From the NCBI GenBank assembly GCA_964545545.1, contig CAZJGK010000058.1:1-21874 (forward strand): 21,874 nucleotides of DNA, read 5' to 3'. Position 1 is the first letter of the stretch, and each line of letters starts with the position of its first letter. The stretch comes from JAHJTW01 sp964545545. Its GTDB lineage: Bacteria > Krumholzibacteriota > Krumholzibacteriia > LZORAL124-64-63. The translations under genes and the position numbers were made by a program. Positions 14,789-21,874 of this stretch are shown here, piece by piece. Below the pieces are notes generated by a model. It was not told the DNA's origin and ran no database searches. It saw only the letters and a program-made list of their open reading frames with translations.

Positions 14789-17143
14789 CTACTTTCCTCC
14801 TGCCGAGCCTGTTCCTGGCCCGTAACTGGTGCCCGTGACCGGCGTCTGGCTCATACCCCAGACGGCTTGGTCCATCATGGGATCGCTGGCATAAAGACGA
14901 TAGAGTTCAATATCCAGGATAACCTGGGGCCGAACCTTGATGGTCGGAACGACCTGCCGGGCCTCGCTCGTGAAACCAAAGAAACCATGTGTTTTGCGGT
15001 CCCTGACATCGAACGCCTGGGGGTTGGTGCTGGATCTCATCTCATTGGCCGCCATGATGGCATGGTAAGGGTTCTCATGCCCCGGGCCACTGCCGATGAC
15101 CTCGTGAATAACCTGCTCGACACGGTTCCTTTCCCCGATCTGGTGATCGACATACAACAGCATGAGCTCTTCATCGGAATTCAGGTCGATCCCCCATCCG
15201 GGCGCCAGCAGGCTCTGGGCTTCCACGAATTTGCGGTGGTCGATCAGGGCCAGGGCCAGGACAGCGCGGGTGACCGGATCCCGGTCGCGGACGTAGCGGC
15301 TCATCAGGATTTCGATCCTTCTGTCCGCTTCCGCGTCGCTCACGCGCAAGGAATCGGGGAGGGTGAACATGGCGTCGACTTCAGCCTGGAGCCGGTCCAG
15401 GCTTTGGGCTGGGCTCATCGCATCATCCAGAGGGGTGCCCATGGTGACCGCCTGGATGGTGGCCGAGTCGGCTCCCGCCTGGTGGGCTGCGGCCAGGACC
15501 ATGTCGCGCAGGCGCTGCACCTCCCGGTTTTCCGGATCCAGGCTCAGGGCTCGTTGGAGATCGGCCGTCGCGGGACCCAGCTTTCCGCTCTGCAGGCGGA
15601 ACAACCCGCGATTGTAAAGACCAGAGATATTCCAGGGATCCAGAGTCACGGCCCGGTCCATGGCTTGCTCGGCACTGGATTTTTTATCCTGCTTCACACA
15701 GGCCACGGCCAGGGAACGCCAGGTCAGGGCGCTGGTGCTGTCGGCGGCGACCGATTGCCTGAAGTGGGTTTCCGCAGCGGGGTAATGCTTGTCCCGCAGG
15801 TCAAGGAGGCCCTGGAGCAGCGCGGTGACCGCGTCGGTACGGCCTGATTTCATGAATGACGTTTGGGCCAGGACCATTTCCCTGCGGGCCAGGGCGAAAT
15901 CATCATTGGCGAAGTAGATGCGTCCCCGCAGAGCATGGCAGACATCCGGCCGGATGTGCCGTTTTTCCATCAAGTCGAGCATCTGCAGGGCGCGGCCGGC
16001 GGCCTGGGCGCCTTGCTGGCTCCCCATGGCGTCCACCATCAGGTTGATCTGCAGGCCGACATAGGCAAAGGGAGATCCCCCGATATAGAAGCGGGGTCCA
16101 AAGCTGGTAAAGACAGGAAGCCTGGCACTGGGGATGTCCAGCACCTGGGGAGAAACGTTGTTGGCACCCGCAGGATAGAAATTCTTGTACGGCCGGGTCA
16201 CGAAGCCCACGGCGTAGTACAGGGGCGCCTTGGGGTCGTCCACAAGTTCCGCCAGGAGGGCTGCGTCCCGCCAGAACCGTGCGCTGTGGGGAACCCTGGC
16301 CCGGTAGGCGTAAAGGTCGAGGTCGCCGAGCTTGTGATAGGCCAGGTCCACGTCGCCGACGGCGAACAGAGCCATGGCCCTTATCCAGTTGTTGGCATAG
16401 GCGGATTTCTGCATCTTCAGGCCCCGGTAGATGAAATCGTACCGGGGGTATTCCTGGGGTTTCATGCGCACGGCCAGGGATACCGCTTCGCTGTAGCGCC
16501 CCGCGTCGGCCAGCAGCAGCCCCTTGACCAGCAACAGGTCCGGGTCGCCGGGATACTGCTCAAGACCCTGCCGGACAATTTCCAGCCCCTCGCCCCAGCG
16601 GGTTAGGTCGCGCAGGGCCCAGGCGCGGTCGCGGTAGATTTGCAGGAGGATATTGGAGTCCAGGGGCTTCTCGGCTGCTAGGGCTGCCGCTTGGGCGTGG
16701 CTCAGATATTTTTCCGCGCTGAGCAGATCACCAATCTGGGAGCTCAAAGCTCCCATGGCCGCCCAGCCCTCGGCGAAAGAGGGGTCCAGATCGGTGGCTT
16801 CCTTCAACGCGAGGATGGTATTGCCCAGCCCAAATCCCAGGGAGCCATACTGGGGGGGGTCGTCCCTGTAGAACCAATGATCCAGTTCGCTTCTGGCCAC
16901 GTCCTTGGCTTCGGCTTCGAATTTGTGCCAGGATTTTGCTATTTTTTCGGCTCCGTCACGTGCGGCCACCCGCGCCGAATCCGGTTGGGACGCGAAGGCG
17001 GCAAGGGTGCCGGCAAAAGCCATGGAATCGGCCACGGCGCCCTGATCCAGAGAGAGGACCTCGGTGCGGACGCCGGGCCCGCCGCCGCAACCGGCGAGGG
17101 CAATAGTCAGCAATAGAACGGCAACCAGTCTCAAGGGCATCAT
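14789..17143 (-). CDS. large TPR-repeat lipoprotein of unknown function
   Basis: 784 residues with a textbook lipoprotein signal: MMPLRLVAVLLLTIALAGC, lipobox LAGC with Cys19 and Gly at +2, which suggests the outer membrane. TPR-like helices occur at about 100-230 and again at 455-545 (LTWRSLAVACVKQDKK, YNRGLFRLQSGKLGP, ALSLDPEN). A less repetitive middle (about 270-370) has many aromatic residues (FYPAGANNVSP, FGPRFYIGG). The C-terminal 200 residues are not recognised and end in a Gly/Ser/Thr-rich tail. The start at 17143 is set by AAGGA seven bases upstream; the longer reading to 17188 would place a non-signal leader ahead. It is monocistronic and convergent with the EMO gene (31 bases between stops). 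A scaffold in envelope biogenesis is a guess only. Confidence 0.8.
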   Translation of the reverse strand: MMPLRLVAVLLLTIALAGCGGGPGVRTEVLSLDQGAVADSMAFAGTLAAFASQPDSARVAARDGAEKIAKSWHKFEAEAKDVARSELDHWFYRDDPPQYGSLGFGLGNTILALKEATDLDPSFAEGWAAMGALSSQIGDLLSAEKYLSHAQAAALAAEKPLDSNILLQIYRDRAWALRDLTRWGEGLEIVRQGLEQYPGDPDLLLVKGLLLADAGRYSEAVSLAVRMKPQEYPRYDFIYRGLKMQKSAYANNWIRAMALFAVGDVDLAYHKLGDLDLYAYRARVPHSARFWRDAALLAELVDDPKAPLYYAVGFVTRPYKNFYPAGANNVSPQVLDIPSARLPVFTSFGPRFYIGGSPFAYVGLQINLMVDAMGSQQGAQAAGRALQMLDLMEKRHIRPDVCHALRGRIYFANDDFALARREMVLAQTSFMKSGRTDAVTALLQGLLDLRDKHYPAAETHFRQSVAADSTSALTWRSLAVACVKQDKKSSAEQAMDRAVTLDPWNISGLYNRGLFRLQSGKLGPATADLQRALSLDPENREVQRLRDMVLAAAHQAGADSATIQAVTMGTPLDDAMSPAQSLDRLQAEVDAMFTLPDSLRVSDAEADRRIEILMSRYVRDRDPVTRAVLALALIDHRKFVEAQSLLAPGWGIDLNSDEELMLLYVDHQIGERNRVEQVIHEVIGSGPGHENPYHAIMAANEMRSSTNPQAFDVRDRKTHGFFGFTSEARQVVPTIKVRPQVILDIELYRLYASDPMMDQAVWGMSQTPVTGTSYGPGTGSAGGK

Positions 17144-17215
17144 ATCAACTTCCTTGCTGGCGAACCTGGTGATACGGGCAATGGGCAAATGATTGAGGCA
17201 CTGATGCGCAATTAT

Positions 17216-17244
17216 GATTTAGGGAATCACGGGTGCTTGGTCAA
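17216..17244 (-). promoter_or_regulatory. candidate promoter of the large TPR lipoprotein
   Basis: On the minus strand TTGACC (17244-17239) and TAAATC (17221-17216) are 17 bases apart. The -35 is good (five of six) and the -10 is poor (three of six). A start near 17209 would leave a leader of about 65 bases. Confidence 0.3.
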
Positions 17245-17256
17245 ATTGGGGACGGG

Positions 17257-17285
17257 TTGCCAATAAAGACCATTTCTGTTATGTC
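17257..17285 (+). promoter_or_regulatory. candidate extended -10 promoter of the fabK-like gene
   Basis: TTGCCA (17257-17262, five of six) is 17 bases before TATGTC (17280-17285). An upstream TG (17277-17278) gives the TGNTATG form of an extended -10, which compensates for the weak hexamer. The leader would be about 80 bases. Confidence 0.4.
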
Positions 17286-17371
17286 TTTCCACAATTGCAG
17301 GAAAGTTTGGCCGGGATCATTCTTGTTATCCCTCGTTCCCAGCCCCGGAGTATTGATTTCAGGAGGATGCC

Positions 17372-18415
17372 ATGAGCGCCCACGAACCTGTCCTGGCCAC
17401 CGAACGTCTTGATCGCATCTGGGGGCGGGGCAAAAAATTTCTCGGCAGTGAGTTGCCGATCATGTGCGGGGCCATGACCTGGGTCAGCGATCCCCAACTG
17501 GTGGCCCGGATGAGCAACCTGGGAGCGTTCGGCGTGTTGGCCGCCGGCAACATGCCTCCGCAGATGTGGGCTGATTACATCGACGAAACACGCACACTGA
17601 CCGACAGGCCGTTTGCGGGGAACTGCATCACCATCGCGCCCAACTACCGGGACCATCTGGATATCCTGTGCGAGAAAAAGGTCGGCCATATTGTTTTTGC
17701 CGGCTCCATTCCCCGTGGGGACGAGGTGCGTCAGGCCAAGGACAGCGGCGCCCGGGTCCTGTGCTTCGCCTCGACAGCGAGCATCGCCAAGCGCATGATC
17801 GATTACGGCGCGGACGCCCTGATTCTCGAAGGCAGCGAGGCCGGAGGCCACATCGGCCATGTCTCGACCGTGGTGCTGCTCCAGGAGATCCTGTTCCATT
17901 TCGCCCAGGTGCCGATTTTTGTGGCCGGGGGCATCGCCACCGGACGCATGATCGCTCACCTGTCCCTGATGGGGGCTGCGGGCGCCCAGATGGGTACGCG
18001 TTTCGTGATGGCCGCCGAATGCAACGTGCACGACAAGTTCAAGCAGATCTTCATACGTTCCCGGTCCCGGGAAGCCGTCTCCACCCCGCAATACAGCGCC
18101 AAGCTGCCCGTGGTTTCGGTGCGCGCGCTCAACAACCATGCCATGAGCCACTTCGGGGATCTCCAGTTCGAACTGCTGGAAAAGTTGCGTGAGGGCCAAA
18201 TCTCCAAGCAGGAAGCCCAGTTCAAGGTAGAGGAGTACTGGATCGGATCCCTGCGCAAAGCCACGGTGGACGGGGACATGGAACACGGGTCGCTCATGGC
18301 GGGCCAATCGGTGGGAATGTTGCGCAAGGTGCAGCCCTTGCGGGAAATCCTGACGGAGATCGTCACCGAGGCTGATCAGACCGTGGCGGATGTGGAAAAG
18401 CTCCTGGCTCCCTGA
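17372..18415 (+). CDS. fabK: FabK-type enoyl-ACP reductase II (nitronate monooxygenase superfamily)
   Basis: FMN-dependent TIM-barrel enzyme of 347 residues that would reduce enoyl-ACP with NADH in the last step of fatty-acid elongation. It shows an N-terminal GAMTWVSDPQLVA (33-45), LTDRPF, the catalytic-site block EGSEAGGHIG (153-162, His160), AGGIATG and GTRFV for the FMN phosphate, and the C-terminal KATVDGDMEHGSLMAGQ. That last block and the post-barrel helices are typical of FabK and less so of nitronate monooxygenases, the annotation often given to this family. AGGAGG (17361-17366) is five bases before the ATG. It stands alone with its own candidate promoter, away from other fab genes, and is convergent with the glycosyltransferase gene. 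FabK versus a related oxidase is not settled by sequence alone. Confidence 0.82.
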   Translation: MSAHEPVLATERLDRIWGRGKKFLGSELPIMCGAMTWVSDPQLVARMSNLGAFGVLAAGNMPPQMWADYIDETRTLTDRPFAGNCITIAPNYRDHLDILCEKKVGHIVFAGSIPRGDEVRQAKDSGARVLCFASTASIAKRMIDYGADALILEGSEAGGHIGHVSTVVLLQEILFHFAQVPIFVAGGIATGRMIAHLSLMGAAGAQMGTRFVMAAECNVHDKFKQIFIRSRSREAVSTPQYSAKLPVVSVRALNNHAMSHFGDLQFELLEKLREGQISKQEAQFKVEEYWIGSLRKATVDGDMEHGSLMAGQSVGMLRKVQPLREILTEIVTEADQTVADVEKLLAP

Positions 18416-18416
18416 C

Positions 18417-18433
18417 GCCCGCAGGCGGCGGGC
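18417..18433. terminator. GC hairpin between convergent genes
   Basis: GCCCGC (18417-18422) pairs with GCGGGC (18428-18433) around AGGCG, two bases after the fabK-like stop and touching the stop of the opposing gene. No T-run, so termination is uncertain, but the position between two convergent genes suits a bidirectional terminator. Confidence 0.35.
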
Positions 18434-19710
18434 TAAGCGCCTGTTCCTGTCCTGGTGGGAACGGTCCCGCAGTCCAGTTCGCATAAGGCAGTATGGGCTG
18501 CGCTGCATTGTGGGTCGATGGCCAGGGCCTGACGCAGATGGTTGGCGGCGGCTGTACGTTGGTGGGCTGCCGCGTACATCTTGCCGAGGTTCAACCAGGG
18601 TTCGGCAACCCCAGGCAGCAATTTGCAGGCCCGCTCCAGGGCCACGCGCGCCCGGTCCCCCCGGGCGGCCGTCAGGTGCCAGACTCCGAGCGTATTGTGG
18701 AAATTTCCGTTATCCGGGAACAGATGCAGGGCGACGGCGAGCAATCTTCCCGCCACATCGTGTTTATGCTGACGCAGGGCGATCTGTGCCCTCAGGTGGC
18801 ATGAGGCCGCCAATTGCTTGTCGTCGGCACAACCGCTGCCGGCGACACCGGCCAGTTGGGCGTCGGCCTGATTGAGGCGATCGCATTCCAGCAGCAGCCA
18901 GCCCGCGGTGAGCCTGCGGTCGGGATTGGCCGGTTCGAGAATCAGGGCCCGGTCGATGGCCATCAGGGCTTCGTCCAGCCGCCCGTTGCCGATGGCGCAG
19001 TCTGCCAGTTCGGCCCAGGCCGCGGCATTCCGGGGTTCATGGGCGGTCTTGAGCCGGGCCAGCTCCAGATAGAAGGCGGCCTTGCCGGGCGCCTGCTCCA
19101 GGGTTCCGAAGTGGTGGACGGGAATCCCGAGATCCACCACGGGCAATCCGGCTGCCGCCACCGAGGCCTCGACCGTTTCGTGCAGGATTCCACTGAAGCG
19201 AATATCCTCACGGCAGGGGAAAAGTCGGACCTTGGCCGTGGGCGTGAATCCGGAGGCCGGCGGCCACGGACCCGGCATGGCATGAGGATCGGGTCGGGGC
19301 ACAGGTTGCCAACCCCGGCGTCCGTAAAGTCCCTTGAGATAGTTGCGGGTGACCAATTGAGCTGCGACAGGCTCCCGCTGCTCCAGCACCCAGTTCCGCA
19401 GTGCCTGCCAGTCCCGGGGAGCCAGCAGTTCATCGGCGTCCAGGCATAGAATCCAATGTCCCCGGACCTGTTCCAGGACGGCGTTGCGAGCCGCTGAGAA
19501 ATCGTTCTGCCAGGGGATTTCCAGGAGCGTGGCTCCCGCGTCGCGTATGATCTCGCGGGTATTGTCGCTGCTGCCGGTATCGGCGATCACCATCTCGTCC
19601 AACCAAGGCGAGGCTGACTCCAACAGGGGGGCCAGGAATTGACCAGCATCTTTGACGATCATGGCCAGGGTGAGCAGGTGTCGGTATTGATTGTTTGGTG
19701 TGGTGTTCAT
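18433..19710 (-). CDS. glycosyltransferase family 2 with C-terminal TPR domain
   Basis: 425 residues. The N-terminal GT-A domain has the strand-1 motif LLTLAMIVKDAGQFL, DTGSSDNT (44-51) and the metal-binding LDADELL with Asp91 and Asp93; PWQNDFSAARN matches the WaaE/SunS-like branch. Residues from about 230 are TPR-like repeats (AAWAELADCAIGNGRLDEALMAIDRAL, LGKMYAAAHQRTAAANHLRQAL). It would transfer a sugar from a nucleotide donor in the cytoplasm; the repeats may bind an acceptor protein or partner. ATG at 19710 is chosen for its closeness to the first conserved strand. Its ribosome-binding site is poor, and an in-frame ATG at 19785 is possible. Monocistronic and divergent from the phosphatase-like gene. 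Confidence 0.85.
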   Translation of the reverse strand: MNTTPNNQYRHLLTLAMIVKDAGQFLAPLLESASPWLDEMVIADTGSSDNTREIIRDAGATLLEIPWQNDFSAARNAVLEQVRGHWILCLDADELLAPRDWQALRNWVLEQREPVAAQLVTRNYLKGLYGRRGWQPVPRPDPHAMPGPWPPASGFTPTAKVRLFPCREDIRFSGILHETVEASVAAAGLPVVDLGIPVHHFGTLEQAPGKAAFYLELARLKTAHEPRNAAAWAELADCAIGNGRLDEALMAIDRALILEPANPDRRLTAGWLLLECDRLNQADAQLAGVAGSGCADDKQLAASCHLRAQIALRQHKHDVAGRLLAVALHLFPDNGNFHNTLGVWHLTAARGDRARVALERACKLLPGVAEPWLNLGKMYAAAHQRTAAANHLRQALAIDPQCSAAHTALCELDCGTVPTRTGTGA

Positions 19711-19747
19711 GAAACCCGTTGTCGTTAAACAAGATGATGTGATGGTA

Positions 19748-19767
19748 CCCCCGGATCTTCGTGGGGG
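19748..19767 (-). repeat. short GC inverted repeat upstream of the glycosyltransferase
   Basis: CCCCC (19748-19752) and GGGGG (19763-19767) flank ten bases, about 40 bases ahead of the chosen ATG. As RNA it could form a strong 5-bp hairpin in the leader, or be coding if the longer start at 19785 is used. The rest of the 291-base intergenic region has no convincing leftward promoter. Confidence 0.25.
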
Positions 19768-19879
19768 AGGCCGCATGTCGACCATCCAAATGCAGAATGT
19801 GTGCCGAAATATTGCTGGTGAATAAAATCAAAATCCCGAATACTGCGCACAGGAGTATTGATGTGGGAAAAGGGTCAAC

Positions 19880-19913
19880 CAGCGGTGCCGGTGGCGAGCG
19901 CTGACACTTTTTT
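19880..19913 (+). terminator. terminator-like hairpin in the leader of the phosphatase-like gene
   Basis: CAGCG (19880-19884) pairs with CGCTG (19899-19903), with an inner GCC/GGC pair (19887-19889, 19893-19895) and an internal loop. Six T at 19908-19913 come four bases later. It lies about 90 bases before the next start codon and after TAAAAT (19822-19827), a -10-like box with no clear -35. It could be a leader attenuator or chance. Confidence 0.3.
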
Positions 19914-20001
19914 CCGATCCGGGCGGGCCGCTGTCGGCGGCGTTTGATGGGTTCCCCGGAAACGGTATGTCGCAGACTTCAACCCGAGGAACTCTTCTGC
20001 C

Positions 20002-21426
20002 ATGCCCCGGAAACTCGTGATCACATATCTCATTGATGGAGCCCGCGCCGATGTCATGGGCCGGTTGTTGTCCGAGGGACAATTGCCCAATATCGAACGA
20101 TATGTGGTGCGGGAGGGAACGTTCCGTACGGCGACCACGGTGATGCCTTCGGCCACCGGGCCGGCGTATCTGCCCTTCATGACCGGGTGTTTCCCGGGGA
20201 CCCTCAACATCCCCGGCCTGCGCTGGCTGGACCGGCGTGAGTATTTGACCAATGGGTTCGGGAAATATCGGCACCGCAGCTACAACGGTGTGGAGGCTCC
20301 ATTTTTCGACACCGACATGCCCGGAGAGCATCCCACCCTGTATGAGATTTTTGATCGCCCCTTCAACATCTTGTCCTTGATCACGCGGGGGCTGCCGCGC
20401 GGACACAATCTTACCAAGTGGTCTAAACCGCTGTACTACCTGCGCTCACATCTGACCCACAACTGGCATCCGGTGGATGCGTTGGCCCATCGACGTTTGA
20501 TGAATTGTCTGGATCGGGATCCCGATTACATCTATGCGGTTTTCCCGGCGGTGGACTCCAATTCCCACCTTCATCATCCGCACCACCGGGAAACGTTGAA
20601 GGCCTATCGCCATGTCGACTTCAGCGTCGGGGAAGTTGTCGCCAAGCTGAAGAAAACGGGCCGGTGGCAGCACACGCTGCTGGTCTTGACGGCCGACCAC
20701 GGGTTGACCGCCACCCATACCCATTTTGACCTCGGGCAATTCTTCCAGAAACGGGGCATTGATACGCTGACCTACCCCGGCATCTGGAAGTTGCGGCCCC
20801 GAGCCGCGGTCATGATTTCCGGTAATTCCTATGGCATGACCTATTTCCTGCATGGCATGAATGGTGGGCGGTATCCGGAAATCCCTCCCGGTGACGATGA
20901 GATCAAGACGATGCTGGGACCTGTTTGGGATGAATTGTTGGCCCGTGAGGAAATCGATCTCTTGATCGCCCGCCGCGGCAAACAGGCCTATGCCGTCATG
21001 GGCAAGCGGGGGACGGGTGTGATCGAACGTACGGCGGCCGGTCTGGTTTACCGCCCGAAAGGGGAAGACCCCTTGGGACTCGGCCCCCTGCTGAATCCCA
21101 TGAATGACCAGGAGGCGTTGGCCGCCACCTTCACTTCGGATTACCCGGACATCCTGGTCCAGGTCGACAATTGTTTTTCGTGCTCGCGGTGCGGTGATCT
21201 GGTGGCGATTGCCCACAATGGCTACGATTTACGCACGTCTTTCGAATGGCCGGAACACCATGGTTCGCATGGCTCGTTGCACAGGGATCATATGTTGGTG
21301 CCGGTCATCTACAATCAGCAGGGGTGGCGGGAAGGCCCGATGAGGACGACCGATCTTTTCAACACCATTTTGAAATGGGCCGACCGGAAACCCCTGGAGA
21401 ACACTGATGGCCGACTCCTCAATTGA
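20002..21426 (+). CDS. alkaline-phosphatase-superfamily phosphodiesterase/phosphatase
   Basis: 474-residue metal-dependent hydrolase of the type I phosphodiesterase/nucleotide pyrophosphatase branch. Two-metal ligands are readable: Asp12 in LIDGARAD, nucleophile Thr52 in MPSATGPA, Asp185 and His189 in VDSNSHLHH, Asp232-His233 in TADHG, and His419/420/423 in EHHGSHG. An unusual CFSCSRCGD (Cys391, 394, 397) sits shortly before the last metal histidine. There is no signal peptide, so the protein appears cytoplasmic, or acts at the inner membrane through its partner. The ATG has GAGGA 11 bases upstream, a long spacing. The next gene starts inside its last codons (20-base overlap), so the two are translationally coupled. 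Substrate unknown; phospholipid-headgroup or lipid-linked glycan phosphates are possible. Confidence 0.85.
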   Translation: MPRKLVITYLIDGARADVMGRLLSEGQLPNIERYVVREGTFRTATTVMPSATGPAYLPFMTGCFPGTLNIPGLRWLDRREYLTNGFGKYRHRSYNGVEAPFFDTDMPGEHPTLYEIFDRPFNILSLITRGLPRGHNLTKWSKPLYYLRSHLTHNWHPVDALAHRRLMNCLDRDPDYIYAVFPAVDSNSHLHHPHHRETLKAYRHVDFSVGEVVAKLKKTGRWQHTLLVLTADHGLTATHTHFDLGQFFQKRGIDTLTYPGIWKLRPRAAVMISGNSYGMTYFLHGMNGGRYPEIPPGDDEIKTMLGPVWDELLAREEIDLLIARRGKQAYAVMGKRGTGVIERTAAGLVYRPKGEDPLGLGPLLNPMNDQEALAATFTSDYPDILVQVDNCFSCSRCGDLVAIAHNGYDLRTSFEWPEHHGSHGSLHRDHMLVPVIYNQQGWREGPMRTTDLFNTILKWADRKPLENTDGRLLN

Positions 21427-21874
21427 AGACGTTCCCGGAAAACCCCATGGGCACAAGATAAAATCGGGTTTGGCCTTTTTCCTGATTGCGACCCTCATCG
21501 GGAATCTGGTCATGTTCTGGTGGAAACGGCCCTCCGGACTCGGCGAAATTTTCGCGGCGGCCAATTGGTGGCTGCTGGCTTTGACGTTGCCGATGATCGC
21601 CCTCGATCACGTACTCGGCGGCCTGCGCTACAGCGTACTTTTCAACGGAATAATATTGCCGCGGATCTCCTTGTGGGATTGCATGCGGTCAAACTGGGCG
21701 AATCTGTTCATGGGCATGGTCACGCCTGCGCAGACCGGGGGCGGCCCGGCCCAGATCTATGTCCTGTGGCGTGCCGGCGCCTCGGTGGCCGACGGCATGA
21801 TGACCGCGCTGGTCAATTTTGCAGCCACCCTGGTTTTTTTCCTTATCGGAGCCGTGGCCTCCCTCATCCTGTTA
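21407..21874 (+). CDS. flippase-like (LPG synthase TM / YbhN-type) membrane protein, 3' partial
   Basis: The 156 visible residues run off the window. They begin with a short soluble leader, then a hydrophobic helix (about 21-37), a second (about 52-69), and the family hallmark RSNWANLFMGMVTPAQTGGGPAQ, followed by further hydrophobic helices. This is the integral membrane domain shared by lysylphosphatidylglycerol synthase N-termini and YbhN/AglD-like proteins, many of which are thought to move lipids or lipid-linked sugars across the inner membrane. The ATG at 21407 has GGAGA (21396-21400) six bases upstream and overlaps the phosphatase-like gene. The full protein would normally be about 300-350 residues. 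Confidence 0.87.
   Translation, partial: MADSSIEDVPGKPHGHKIKSGLAFFLIATLIGNLVMFWWKRPSGLGEIFAAANWWLLALTLPMIALDHVLGGLRYSVLFNGIILPRISLWDCMRSNWANLFMGMVTPAQTGGGPAQIYVLWRAGASVADGMMTALVNFAATLVFFLIGAVASLILL

Noticed and set aside
17372..18415. Nitronate monooxygenase
   Set aside because: Same superfamily, but the C-terminal GDxxxGSxMAGQ block and the FMN-site sequence fit FabK better.
17347..19862. GGAGTATTGAT present at 17347-17357 and 19852-19862, upstream of two plus-strand genes
   Set aside because: Eleven-base matches are expected by chance many times in a window of this size, and positions relative to the starts differ (15 versus 140 bases).
1..21874. Mobile elements, CRISPR, tRNA or rRNA
   Set aside because: No repeat arrays, transposase or integrase motifs, or tRNA-like cloverleaf were seen on reading both strands; no software scan was possible.

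Overview
The window comes from a GC-rich Gram-negative bacterium. Two large predicted lipoproteins rich in tetratricopeptide (TPR) repeats, nucleotide-sugar genes and a flippase-like membrane protein point to a diderm envelope. The gene mix (a PyrR-led pyr operon with class 1B pyrK-pyrD, FabK, TPR lipoproteins) suggests an uncultured lineage, perhaps near the FCB group (Bacteroidota/Gemmatimonadota and relatives). That placement is an inference, not something the sequence proves. A run of exactly 100 Ns at 6349-6448 marks a scaffold join, so this is a draft or metagenome assembly.

Left part (1-7544, + strand). The 3' end of a double-domain ECF-type ABC ATPase is followed by a pyrimidine operon: pyrR, pyrB, pyrC, a TPR lipoprotein gene, pyrK (cut by the N gap) and pyrD. 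A terminator hairpin with a GAGGCT element just before pyrR resembles a PyrR-controlled attenuator. The lipoprotein gene lies inside the operon and overlaps the pyrK start, so it is probably co-expressed with the pathway.

Middle part (12515 back to 7558, - strand). Five tightly packed genes read leftward from a recognisable promoter: a CoA-binding protein, a sugar-nucleotide epimerase/reductase, UDP-glucose dehydrogenase, a DegT-type sugar aminotransferase, and a full-length relative of hydroxymethylbilane synthase (HemC). The HemC relative lacks nearly all the catalytic residues and the cofactor cysteine. It looks like a HemC-fold protein recruited to another job in a glycan operon, and is the most unusual item here.

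Right part (12516-21874). Divergent from that operon is a membrane iron-sulfur oxidoreductase of the FadF/EMO type (electron-transfer flavoprotein to menaquinone), with a TetR-type operator over its predicted transcription start. It is followed by a 784-residue TPR lipoprotein (-), a FabK-type enoyl-ACP reductase (+), a glycosyltransferase 2 with a TPR tail (-), and an overlapping pair (+): an alkaline-phosphatase-superfamily hydrolase and a flippase-like membrane protein that runs off the window. No tRNA, rRNA, CRISPR array, transposon or phage gene was recognised. No gene-free stretch exceeds 300 bases.
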